From: Amyloporia xantha
Taxonomy: Eukaryota; Basidiomycota; Agaricomycetes; Polyporales; Adustoporiaceae
Assembly: GCA_036971615.1 (NCBI GenBank)
Contig: JAYKKR010000006.1
Span: forward strand, 1,240,001-1,304,000
DNA length: 64,000 nt
Reading direction: 5' to 3'
The notes under the pieces are model-generated. The model made no database searches. It was given only the letters and a program-made list of their open reading frames with translations, and had not been told where the DNA came from. This document shows, in pieces, positions 1 through 11,229 of this stretch (the first letter of the stretch is position 1; each line of letters begins with the position of its first letter). Position numbers and translations under genes: made by a program.

Positions 1-1630
1 ATAACGGGCAAGAAGGGCGTGTATATTCCTCCTCGGAATCAGAAGACGGATCCCTGAGGTAGTCCACGTTTGTGCGCGTGGCCAGGCTCTGAGGAACCCA
101 CCTCAGCTTCGACGGGAGCTTCCCAACCTCGTGCACTTCAGAGACCAATGGAGTGTCGAAGCCCACGGTGAACTGGGAAGGCGACGTGCTGCCATGATCC
201 GACGAAGGAAAAATACCATGCGTGCGCAGGTGGCGTTTGGCGTTGGAGCGGACGGCGAAACTCTTCGTGCAGGTGGGTATAGGGCATTTGTACGCTAATA
301 TGGCGGTGGTCAATTAATCAAGCGCGCCAAAAAATATCCGCGAGGAAGACGTACGCTTCGCGCCCGAGTGTGAGTTCATGTGGGTCGCCAAACCGCTGGG
401 ACGAGGAAACAACTTGTAGCAGACCGTACATTGATGCATCTTCGACTTCTTCTGTGATGGCTTGGACCTCTCCGATGCCGAGGCGCCAGATGGAGGTACA
501 GCGGTCGCGGAATCAGATTCAAAAGATCGCTTTGAGCTGCGCGCCGGCTGCTGCCCAATACGATCAAGTTCATGCGCGCTAGCAATGCTGCTGTAAGCAT
601 TATCGAACGATGAGCGGGACCAGTCGTCAGGGACGTTGATTTCCATACGCATCCGCTCCCCTCCAGTGCCCGAACCTTGGTATGAACCACGAGAAAGCTC
701 AGACACTGCAGACGGCGGACTGCTCTCCGAATCATCGTCATAATCCTCGCCAGTGTCTCCATCGTATACAAGCCCGGGGACTGCCGAGGGACTCATGGGA
801 TCATGGATGGACTCCATGGAGTCCCGGCGCAGCTGAGACGGGTAAGATGCTAGCCGCGGAGGTTGTCCATCTACGAACGTAGATGTTTCTGGGAGGATGG
901 ACTGGAAGGAAGGGGTGTGCGATACTAGGGGAAGTACATGGAGCATAGGGTGTCCTGACGACGTATGTGAGTTCCCGACGAGAGGATGGATGCTGGCGGT
1001 CTGCTGTGGGACTAGCCGATGAGTGGCCGCTGGAGGTTCGAAGTCCGCCCGCGCGTCCAAATATTGGTTATTTGTGCTGTAAGCTGCCCTCCGTTCGGCA
1101 TCGCTCTCCTGTCGCCCGCGGTGGCGAACGCCGTGAGTGCTTTCGAGGCCAAGCTGACTCGAATGGGTATGGGAGCCCGCTGAGGCCAACTCTGCGTCGA
1201 ACACAGCAGCGCTTTGATACGGGACACTGAAGGCGGCACCGTACGCGGTCTCTGGTAGATGGGTTCTCTGTGACGATTCTGGATACCCGACCATTTGCGA
1301 CGCGGTCTGATCGGCGTAATACGTGGAAGAGGAGGGTACGGGATCGCAATACGTGGAGTGAGCACTGTGCAAGTCCTGGTCCCGGAGATCGAATGGCCAT
1401 GCTTGATGCGCGGCAAGAGAGGAGTGGCTCACGCCAGTGTTCGGGATGTTGGCCACAGCATGCGTGCCAGGAATGTGGTAGGACGCGAACTGGTATCTCG
1501 GGAGTGATTGAGGGACAGGCTGAGGATACTGCTCATCGAAAGCGAGAGTCGCGACTGGTAGAGGATTGGTGGATGCAGAGCCGGATTCATGTCTTTGCCA
1601 AACGCCAGACATTGAATTGTCTCGGAACAT
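1..1630 (-). CDS. C2H2 zinc-finger transcription factor, 3' end cut by window edge
   Basis: Two exons are visible, 1630-355 and 294-1, split by a 60-nt intron (295-354, GTACGT..TAG). The long N-terminal region (about 400 residues) is rich in Ser, Pro, His and Gln with an acidic patch (GEDYDDDSESSPPS), as in fungal regulators. A basic stretch (SQKKSKMHQC) leads into finger 1, CTVCYKLF..LATHMNSH. Splicing makes the linker HSGAKPYKC and finger 2, CPIPTCTKSF..NAKRHLRTH, a typical fungal C2H2 pair, so nuclear DNA binding is expected. The frame stays open to base 1, so the C-terminus lies outside the window. The start is the first ATG of the frame; a further upstream exon cannot be excluded. The target genes are unknown. 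Confidence 0.85.
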
Positions 1631-2995
1631 AGGCGAGCTGTGATGATCCCCGTAAGGCGTTAGCGCGAGTAACCAGTAGCCATGACGGATGCACTCACTG
1701 ATAACCGGAGTGGGCTGTGTACGGGTTGGTGTGGAGGGGGAGATGGACGAGGGGACTCAGGCGAAGGAGATGGCGGTCTTTAGGCTCGGAGGATGTTCAG
1801 TCATGACTGCGTTGCATGAACTCAACATCACTGGCAACGCGCAATTCATATGGACCAGAAGACGGACACGAGACAGGAGGGTGCCTAACCTGCCATAGTC
1901 GGAAGTCGTATTCGAATATTGCGTGTGAGAAACGCAGAAGTTACCTGCCTTGTCCTAATCCGAGAAGTCTCAGCGCGCCATTTCCAACTGCCATGTTATC
2001 TCGTTGCATCAACACCAGCTGACCAAATATGCGAATCCCCCCGCGAACTGCCAGATCCCTCCGCCTCCGAGATCCAGGGCCCCCGGGCGTCATCAGAAGC
2101 CGAAAGAAAATCGGTGCCAGCATACCAGCACGACACCACTCGTAGATTACGTTCGGAGGTCCTCGATGTAGTCTGACAAAATGAACACACCGTCCGGCGT
2201 CTGTCAGCGGTCCAAACTTATGTCTGTCGCTTTCCGGTTCGCTCCTTACTACTTTAGCACTTGGCTTGCAGATGATGACAGGAAGGCATACTCCTTTCAG
2301 ACTCCGCGGCCTATTCGCAACTCGTGCGATTTGATTCTTCAAGGTCGAGATGGGTCTGCCGTAATAGCCTCCATGGGCACGACCTGTGGTCCGGCTTCCT
2401 CAGGACACGTCAACTTCACCTCGGTCGTATCTTGATTGTTTCATCTGGTCATCCCACCCACAGCACCCTCAGAAGTAACAAATGACATTAGATGCAATCG
2501 ATAGCAATGCGAAAACAGGGACAGAACCAATCAATGTCGTAAAAGGCCGATAGACTCGCCGATAGTACGTCTCAGCGACACCTTCTCCTTATATCAGATC
2601 TGGTGAGGATTGACCGAATCGTCATCCACTCGTCCACCTGCAGGTTTACAACTTCTGTGAGGTCACACGCCGTCGCGCGCAATAGAAGATCTATGACCTA
2701 CCTGAACTGGGCGAACCTATTATTGTCAGCGACACAGCAATGTCGGACGTGTTCTCAGTCTCCTCGACCGGCCCGTGCAGGGTTGGTGTCACGAAGGTCG
2801 CTTTTGGGAGCCGCCTTCACGTTTTCCGTGAATACAAGGCTTCTTCTGCCTGCTGAACGTAGATCCTGCTGCTGGCTTTTCCGTTTATAGCTGGGCAGTG
2901 CAGAATGCGGTCGTGGCTGCAAGGGCCGCTGTCGACCGTCAGGAGTCATCGTGGTCTCTCTGCGTTTCAGAGTGGTCTGCTTCTGTAGAAGTACG
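1631..2995. other. Intergenic, no gene supported
   Basis: This lies between the zinc-finger gene start and the EXO1 stop. Open frames on both strands (for example 1941-2342 minus and 1919-2176 plus) are short, lack family motifs and overlap each other. It probably holds the zinc-finger gene's promoter and 5' leader and the EXO1 3' end. Confidence 0.5.
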
Positions 2996-5994
2996 TCAGG
3001 AAAATGCCAAGTGCTGCCATGGATGGAAGGCAATGAACAATGAAATTACCCAATTGCTGCCTGGTGCTTTCATTCCATCGCATCTCCATCTCTCCCACCA
3101 GCCGTTGGCGACCTTGGCATTCCGAGCCGCTATCGCCTGTGACTCTACGACCTCTTCTATTTCTTCCGAATCTACCGCCTCGTCGCAGATGACGGCCCCG
3201 CCTCCGCCGTACTCTCTGGAATCTTCAGGGGTCACGGGCCCTGGGGAGGGTGTCGCACTGCACGCGGACTCCTCTGATACCTCAGGGCACTCGATATCAC
3301 TCGTCACTTCATCCCAGTCCCATTCACCTAACGTGTCACGGAGATCAGGCCCGAGGCCATCCTGCTGTTCGCCTGTGTCTTCATTGTCCTGCCATTGCGG
3401 GGGCGACTTGCGGACTAATCCTCTGCCGACTCCATTGCCTGCACCAGCCTTGCGTGTTGAGGACGCTACACGTGAAAGCAGGCCAGGTAAAGGCTTCGTG
3501 ACCGGCGGGCTGGAGAGAACGTCTGCTCCAAAATCATCCGCTTCGACGCTGTCCCAATTCGCACAACCCCTACTTCGAACCGGAGAAGACAATTCTGGTG
3601 TGTCCCACCGGTCCATCGAAAGCGACGGTGAGATGTATCCGTCCTCCTGAGTCACTGGGTCAACCTCTTCCATGAGAATGTCCTCCTCCTCGTCGGCATA
3701 CGGGACGTTTTCCTTATTATTTTGATTGGCTGGAATACGTGACGGGCCCGCAGCAAAATACAGCTCTTCACAGCTCCGGTCCTGGCTATCCGATGGAGGG
3801 GATGAGGATGTCGCACAGAAGAACTTCGACGAGATGGGCTGGGCCTTCCGGTCTCTCTCGCCTTGCTTCTTACGTTTTGCTGCAATATCCTGGTCCATCA
3901 CTTCCGCTAATGTTCGCTTACCGCTGGACCGGCCAGCTCCTATATTGGGCATTGCGGGACGCTGAGCCGCCTCAGCCGAAGTTTGTGGATGGCCCTTCGC
4001 CTGCGTCCCGACTTTCGCCTTCGGTGCTGAGGAACCGTCACAGAAACGTAAAAGAATCGTAAGTTGGAAAGTTCGTCGTCTCTGCGAAATTTCGGACTTA
4101 CTAAAAAAACCCAAGATACCACTGGCAGGTTTCTCCGAGTCTGTGCTTTTACCCTTGCCCTTGTTCTTGTTCGACCTACTCAGGGTCTGCGAGTTCGTTG
4201 GAATCGCCTTGAGAGTGCGTGGCACGAACGCAGGGTTGATATCTTCCATTGGCAGAAGGCTGATGGGACACGCATCCCCCTCGGCTATCCGCTTGGCCAA
4301 CGCTGGTTCGAGGCTCCTAGAATAGTGTCGAACTCTAGTCAGTACACGCAGTATTCAGCTCGCCTCTCAACTCACGCCCCCACGTAGGCTTCCGCCTCTT
4401 CATCCCATTCTCCGTCGCAGGGAGGATCTGTAAGATGAACTAGTATTTTCTGCGTCGGATCATACACCCTCTGGTGCAAAAACACTTTCTCTGCCAGCCG
4501 GAATGCTTGCATATATCCTTCAGGGACTTTCTTCTTCCCCTCCAGGCACAGAGCTCGCACTACATTCTCTACTGTCTTGTATTTCCGCAACAGAGACCAC
4601 GCCGTCTTCAATCCGATGCCGGGTACGCTGGGCAAGTAATCACAACCACTCAAGATGGCCATACTGCGGAACTGCACGTCTGACCACCCAACCAGAGAAA
4701 CGCCTCCTGAAGCTACAGATGCGAAGTCGGCGCGAGAAATACACGTGACTGTGCTGGAAACTGGGTCCAGTTTGAGAAGTACGCTCTTGCACCCAAAAAC
4801 GAGGAGGTCAGAGTCTTCTGTGAGTATGCCGTCGACGACGCCTATGCGTTCTAGGTACGCTAATTGCGCATCCGCTTCGTACGGTGCAACGACGTATGGT
4901 ACCGATTCCGCCCGCAAGGCCTTAAGCATGGAAGCCATGAGCATATAGAAGAACGATAACGGACTTCCAGCAGAATCACAGACCTTAATGAATTGATAGG
5001 CCATCTGCGGTGTGACGTCGACGCATTTCACGTAATATTCTCGTGCTTGGCTGTGCTTTCCCTGGGCTGCGAGGATGTTGGCTCGTGTGAGGTTCTCGTC
5101 TCGCCTCTTCTTGCGGTCAGACTCGGTTCCTTTCTTGGCGGGAAGAGGACCTCCGTCGAATACAATGTATGGCTGTATGTGGTAGTGTTGCAGCAGCCGT
5201 ACACGGTGCATCGCATAATCAACATATCTATCAAACTCATAGTCATCAGCATCCATCGGTAACGAAAGATTTCAATGTAAAGACAGATGTAGGGTTTCGT
5301 GATATGATTAATCGTGCAACTTCATTAGCCGTGGCCGCCGTCCTGCTGTGCATCACGAACTGCAAGTTGTCATTAGGCGGCCCACTGGCTCATTGAGACG
5401 GCTTATGCATTGTGCCTGATATCACGGCCTCAGCTCATTGACGCAGCAAGAATGGATGCTGATAAACTCCGGTGGGACACGAACTACCAGATGATGAATG
5501 AGACTCATCACGGGTAACTGAAACCACAATGTCGCACCCTGTCTGTCTCAACAACATTTTGAAACAGGGCCATACTAGCGCACCGTCCGACTACTGCCTG
5601 GCTTCGTGGACCGCATAGCAGCGGTACGTGCTTCGGGATCAGACGCACAAGTAGGTCGAGCGTAGATCAAACCATGGTCTTGCAGGCTGGTACCACGCAA
5701 AGCATGACGAACGTTCGACCACCAAGAATATATTCTAACAACACACATTCCATACGGCGCGAGATCACTGACTCGGACCTCACCTGGCGATGGGCATACG
5801 CCATTGTTTCCCGGCCTTAGAAAAAAGACTCACTTTGTAGTTTTCTTTCCAGTGGCTATATCTGGTGCACAGCCGTATGTGCCTTTGTGCAACCACACAT
5901 ATGCATCCACCGCAATGGTTTGTCCCGCGAAGGCTGACAGTGGCTTATTGACTTGAATATCCTTCAGCAGAGGTAGTAGTCCAGAGATACCCAT
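2996..5994 (-). CDS. EXO1: Exonuclease 1 (XPG/Rad2 family 5'-3' exonuclease and flap nuclease)
   Basis: Acts in mismatch repair and double-strand-break end resection. Exons: 5994-5834, 5227-4376 and 4316-2996; the last very likely contains one more 75-nt intron (4027-4101, GTAAGT..CTCAG) that leaves the frame open if retained. Predicted length is about 752 residues. The start is the ATG of MGISGLLPLL, the family's invariant N-terminus, where the free amino group helps bind DNA. The XPG-N part has AVDAYVWLH with a metal-binding Asp. XPG-I has VVAPYEADAQLAYLER and EDSDLLVFG, and the helix-hairpin-helix has SGCDYLPSVPGIGLKTA, together supplying the acidic metal ligands. The C-terminal half is low complexity, Ser/Pro/acidic, as in homologs. 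Intron 1 is unusually long at 606 nt. Confidence 0.95.
5228..5833 (-). other. Unusually long intron 1 of EXO1
   Basis: This 606-nt intron has a GTGAGT donor and an ATAG acceptor. Joining across it gives GKKTTKYVDYAM, which matches the family, so both ends are well supported. Other introns in the gene are 59 and 75 nt. I see no terminal repeats, tRNA or coding motif inside it. Confidence 0.8.
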
Positions 5995-6351
5995 GAGAAG
6001 GCCGAAAGTATGTGCACGAGTCGACACACCAGCTAGATCAACACAAGAAAGGTCGTCCTGTCTCAGAGTGAGGGCGTCGTCCCAGAACTCAGAACGCGTC
6101 GGGTCACTTGCGTGACATTCACCGCGACCTGTTACGACGTGTCACACCACGTGATCGCGCTAGGCATAACAAGTACTTACGCGATTATTGTTTGACGTTT
6201 AAATTGCTTCCTTGAGGTCTTACTATCAGCAGTATTCTGGGGAGGTTCAGAGTGATGCTAATAAGTGCAAATTGCCAACTGGATGATACTATACAAGTGG
6301 AGAAGCAACTACAGTTATCGACGGGTCTCGCTAAGATCTTCCTCGCAACAC
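5995..6351. other. Intergenic between EXO1 start and dioxygenase stop
   Basis: About 360 bases between two minus-strand genes. It should hold the EXO1 promoter and the dioxygenase 3' end. I see no gene or repeat. Confidence 0.5.
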
Positions 6352-7771
6352 TCATTGCGAGAGCTTCACCCCAGCCCTCTCCGCCCGCTCTCTCGCATAC
6401 TGTTCCCGCGCGGTTTTGGAATCCTCCTCAGGCACCATAACGATATCAAACTGTAGCAATTTGAAAGAACCCCCTTTAGGGAAGCCGCGTTTACGTGCCT
6501 CGGTATCATCATGGACATCTTTGAAGGTCTAACAAGCAGATGAGTATCTCCTGGCTAACGACAGCGACATGAGAAGCATACCACTACCAACGACTTCTTG
6601 ACGCCGAAAACAGCATCACTGCTCAACCACTCGTCACCTTCGGGGTACAGAGCAGTGGTGAGCTTATTGTAGCCCGGTGCCTCGATCATAAGATGCAAGT
6701 GGTTCGGACGCATGTTGTGTCGCCCAAGTTTCAATAGCATGTCACCTACAGGACCCTACACAAAATCTGTTAAGGGAAACCCTATAAGTGACAAGAAGGG
6801 CTGCAGACTTACATCTCCAGGAATGGGGTAGGCGACGGGGACCACGGCGCGGTACCCATATTTGCCGTCCTTGTCGGTACGTAGACGACCTCTGCAAGTC
6901 CGGCTTCTCTCGAGTAGCGTACTGAGTATCGTAGAAGCCTGGAGAACAATTGAATTAAGTGCTAGGCATTCTCATCGAGATGAGTTCATCATTCTACATA
7001 CCGTGCGAATCCGTCTCCCAGGTTTCGATCAAAGCATTGGGGATCGGAGTACCATCGGTACCAAGTACGCGTCCCTCGACATACATGTAGTCACCTTTGC
7101 CTTCTGAAGCGATAGATTCGCCATTCTCGACTAATCGAAGACATCAAGATAGCGCTCGCTGCGACTTCGAGCAGAAGAACTCACCATCAGGTGCATCTTC
7201 CGTGAAAAATGGCCCAAGCACGCTGCTCTCGGTGCCTCCGCTTATGGGTGGGTTGTTTATGGCATCTACGAGAGCAGATACGCCTAGGGTGTCGGAAAGT
7301 AAGACGAATTCCTGACGGAGTGGTGTACATGTTTGGCCGACCCGAGTAAGGAATTGGATCGCAGTCATCCATTCATCTGTCGTTAGGCTTTGATTGCATA
7401 GCTTGAACAGTCTGATTCCATACAACGGGGCTTACTAACCTGGTCTCATTCACGAATTGATGCAGGTGCGTAATGAGAGTTCGGGCAAGGAACTTTTGAC
7501 GCCTACATCAAATTGAGCATGTCGCCCATGCATATACGTAACATCCGTAGAAATGGTACGTACGGATCGGGGGTCAGCTCCACTAACTTCATCAGATTTT
7601 CAGTGATGAGCTCCGCCCTGTCAGGGAACTAGTGAGATAGCCATTCAATTCACATTACGAGGTCAGATGCTATGTCCAAGACTCAGATATCTTTGAATAT
7701 CGTACTGGCAGAAAGAATGGAGGTGGCGGCATGCCATTTGGCACAGCCTTCTGCCCGACAGGTTCAGTCAT
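6352..7771 (-). CDS. Intradiol ring-cleavage dioxygenase (catechol/hydroxyquinol 1,2-dioxygenase type) with a one-base frameshift
   Basis: Non-haem Fe(III) enzyme that opens catechol or hydroxyquinol rings in aromatic degradation. Eight exons: 7771-7706, 7628-7564, 7502-7440, 7387-7185, 7130-7002, 6938-6813, 6755-6582 and 6528-6352. The N-terminal dioxygenase domain runs TPDPRQKFLART..TTDEWMTAIQFL. All four iron ligands are visible: Tyr in GFYDTQY, Tyr in VPVAYPIPGD, and two His in RPNHLHLM. The exons sum to 1003 nt, one base too many. The frame breaks at 6893-6898, where GACTTGCAGA is read but the family pattern (PDCRGRLRTDKDG) needs one T fewer. Corrected length is about 333 residues. The break falls between the two Tyr ligands, so as written the product lacks three ligands. 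A sequencing error or a recent pseudogene would look the same. Substrate preference is uncertain. Confidence 0.87.
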
Positions 7772-9388
7772 CGTAGATGCTAGCTACTTAATGGAGGCTT
7801 AGTGTCAAAGTGGAAGGAAGGAAGAAAGGCAGGTGGTGTTCCACCTCTATCGACTCTACATGAATTTAAAGCCATGGCTCGATCGGCATGCTGTGGCACA
7901 GCTGCGAAATGCTCCACCATAAGAGGCAAATCATGCGTATCACCAGGCCTTTACGTAGGTCAGGTCGTCAGAATCACCTGGCGGGCTTACTGACGATTTG
8001 ACGCAGTCCATCACTATAATAAGCGCTGACAGGCCAAATGTACACCCTCAAGCCTATTTCAGGTTCCTCACTATTTTAAGTAACATTCAAGTTGTCCTAT
8101 AAATCTAACCTAAGCCATGGCTTGCACACCATACAGTAGGTTCTGAATCACACTGAGTAGTTTTCCTAATAACGGACGAGTATGAGTGCGTCCTGTCGCA
8201 TGAGCGAATACGCTGGCATATCGGACTTCCTGATATCCATAAGTCATCCGAAGACTGCAAAAGCATTTAACCAGCAATTAATGACCCTCTTCCGCACAAA
8301 CACGATCTAGAGAGAATAGAACGCACCTTTTAAGGTGGACGGCCATACACGCACTCGTTCCAGCCCCTCATCCTCGCATGGTGGTAGCCGTTCTTCAGCT
8401 AGTCAGCACGATCCAGCGCGCACCTTTTGATAACCGCTGTCAACTGCTATGTCATCCTCTGCCGTTTGTATTTCATTTAGTTCTGTCAGCTGGTGCTCTA
8501 CAGCGCTCTTGGTCGGCCGCCGCTCAATCGTTTATGATAGACTCATTCACGTGATAGAGGACACCACTTGCCGCCAGTGACCGGGCAGTCATGAAGATAC
8601 TGGAACAGTGGCTGAAAGCAGAGGGAAGAGAGGCAAGCCGGTCTCTGGATGGTGTTAGGGTGGATCTAACGCAAAGCACGAAAATATTAAGGAAGAACAA
8701 ATTGGCTGAAATGTTGAAGCGCTAAGGGGACGCAGGTGGGCAGGAGTGGACGGTGAGCGCTCACCTAACGAGGAAGAAATTGACACTAAGGGACACTGGA
8801 CTGCAACCGACAGTCAGAAATGGCACGTCGGCATCGCTCTATGATCGATGATCAGCACATATACTGTACACCACCTGTGGCATCTGCAGGGAATTGGACA
8901 CGTAATCTGAGCGAACCTATTTCTCCAACAGGACACATCCAAGTACAAACGTAAATCAAACATGACATCTTGACATTGTCAGGCACTCGCTTAGACCGCA
9001 AACCATATCAAGATCGCGGCGAACGTATCGGGCACGTCGTCGCGAAGCGATCGAACAGCGAGCAGGGATGCAAAGTTTCAACGGTCTTCATAAATGATCG
9101 TGCAGGATCGGATCGACGCAGATTCAGCCGATTTGGAACCATAGACGACGACAACCCCGATTGGCCGGATGTCTTATGCAAGTGAGAGTAAGGCACGATG
9201 AACATGTAGGCAAGCGACGTACCGCGGAAGCCTTCTTTCATGCCATATGCTGTTCTGCGTGCCACAGCGAGACTAGGTGACTATTAACGTTGAGTTCATC
9301 CATGACCAAACAGCGTGCTTCACACAAATGGCGGCGAATCATATTAGTGATTCAATGCAAGACATCACAAATATTCAACATATCCGCA
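7772..9388. other. Intergenic, 1.6 kb without a supported gene
   Basis: This separates the dioxygenase start from the epoxide hydrolase stop. Open frames are all under 90 codons and motif-free. I found no tRNA, simple repeat or transposon ends. It presumably includes the dioxygenase promoter. Confidence 0.45.
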
Positions 9389-10718
9389 TCACTCTTGGTA
9401 CTATAATTCTCAGAAAAATTGAGCGACGACCGATAGTGATACTATAACGGACTGACTAACCTTTCTCAAAAATCGCCCAACTTGTTCAACAACCTGCTCA
9501 GGCTGTTCCTGCTGTACCCAATGTCCCGCACCCTCAATCAAGACGACATCCTCCTCCTCCATCCTGCTGCACGCGTGCAGCTTCATTTTGTCCAGCGCGC
9601 CCGGGTTTTGAAACACACCCCAGTCCTTCGTCCCGGACAGGAACATCGCAGACACCTCGATCTTCTTCTCTGCAAAGACCGCCAGATCCCGAATAAACTC
9701 CGGCTGAACTGCCCGGTACCAGTTCAGCCCGCCCTGGAAGCCAGTGCGCCCATACTCAGCAGTATACACATTAAGCTCGCTCTCAGAAAGCCATGTATTA
9801 CTATGGATATCTTCTTCTGAAGGCATGTATGGGGCAACTGTTTCGGGCATGTGGCTTTTGAGCGGCATCATGTAGTAATGCGGCAATTCTGCTAGTTGAG
9901 AAGGCTCATCCGAGGGCAGACGGTGAAGTTTATTGCCTTGCCAGTCAGCACTCTTGACATGAAAGTACGCGCGCAGAAAGGCGTGTACTCCATCGCGGGC
10001 GCTCATGAAGTCGGTATTCGCGTCTGGACTTGAAAAATACGTCATGTAGTATTTCCGAGGAGGGTCGAGTGCCGCGAGTTGCTCCTGCATGGTTGCTGAC
10101 AATATACTGCGTGGAGGGTCTGGAGGGGCATGGGGATCGATGTTGAAGGGTAGAGAAGGGGGTCCAGGGAATGGCATGGACATCATGACCACGGAGCGGA
10201 AAACGTCGGGGCGAATCAAGGCACTGTATGCTGCCACGTTCGATCCAAAGTCATGGCCCAGAACTGCGGAAGCAGTTCTGTGCCCCAACGCGAATACAAG
10301 TGCGACGACATCTTTAACGAGGTTGACAACGGTGTACGGACGTACGTCGTCTTCGTATCGGGTCGTTCGTTCGTTTCCGGGTTCGCTGTTGGAGCGAACG
10401 GTAGTCCGACCATAGCCTCTCTGGTCCGGTGCGACGACGTGATATCCCATCTCTGCAATTGGTAACATGACCTTGCGCCAGGAGTAAGCAAGCTCCGGAA
10501 AGCCGTGCAGGAGAAGCACAAGAGGGCAGGAAGCGTCACCCGCTTGCAAGAAGTGCATATTCAGATCGCTGATCGGTAGCACCCTAGACTCAATCCCGTG
10601 TGGGAGTCCCTCCAGAGAGACTTGCGTGCCTATCGTTTCTGCCAGGCATTGAGTATAGGTTGAGTGCCAATGAGTCGCAATCTCATAAACGTTCAAGAAG
10701 AGCCTCACCTCGTTCCAT
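9389..10718 (-). CDS. Epoxide hydrolase, alpha/beta-hydrolase fold
   Basis: Likely hydrates epoxides to diols, in detoxification or secondary metabolism. Exons: 10718-10709 (only 10 nt, M-E-R), 10638-9461 and 9400-9389, giving 399 residues. The large frame has no in-frame ATG of its own upstream; it begins at a GTG that is actually the splice donor of the short first exon (GTGAGG..GGCAG), which is why I place the start at 10718. Motifs: HGFPELAYSW (oxyanion hole), GHDFGSN (nucleophile Asp), an acid in SGTKDWG, and GAGHWVQQEQP with the catalytic His. Lid tyrosines that could bind the epoxide are present (MTYFSS, NWYR). The last exon (YQE-stop) is inferred from a good donor and acceptor; read-through would instead end in VVAQFF. 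The gene starts divergently from the ligase gene at 11230. Confidence 0.88.
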
Positions 10719-11229
10719 GACTAGATCTCCGTCGGAATGTTGCATCGTGTATGCCAAACGACCTTGAGGTCAACAGCCGGAAGAACCGCAGTACTTCACA
10801 TCGGACTCCCACCAGGTGACGGGGACTCCAGAATTCGAAGTACTTCGACCAAATTCGGAACTTCCCCGCTCGCCCAAAGACTGTCTCGTAGTTTAGGCAC
10901 TCAAGTATTGCCATCGAAAGTATTGATCACACTATGCCCACCCAGCACTGGAAGTTGAGGACACCTCCAGCATTTGTTGCCGACTGTCTTTGTACTGGCT
11001 TCGGCTGAAAAGAGCTAGTCGTCCCTCTTGTATCCAAGTAGATACAATAGCAATAAGATATCAGATCTTGTGGTCTGCCAGATAGAAGCAAGCCCCTAGT
11101 CGTGCAGGAGCGGTGTATAAAGAGGCTTGAGTGTTGTGATATCAGTCGATGTGTGCAAAGGGTGATCGACGAGAGATCGTCGTCCCACAACCGATCTCGG
11201 GCAGCGCAGACACCGTTCGACCAACAAAC
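10719..11229. promoter_or_regulatory. Divergent promoter region between epoxide hydrolase and PPCS
   Basis: The 511 bases between two head-to-head starts must hold both promoters. I cannot identify a specific factor site with confidence, and no coding motif is present. Confidence 0.45.

Noticed and set aside
2898..3650. Plus-strand open frame of 250 codons
   Set aside because: Lies antisense within the last EXO1 exon; the EXO1 frame joins conserved exons while this frame has no domain.
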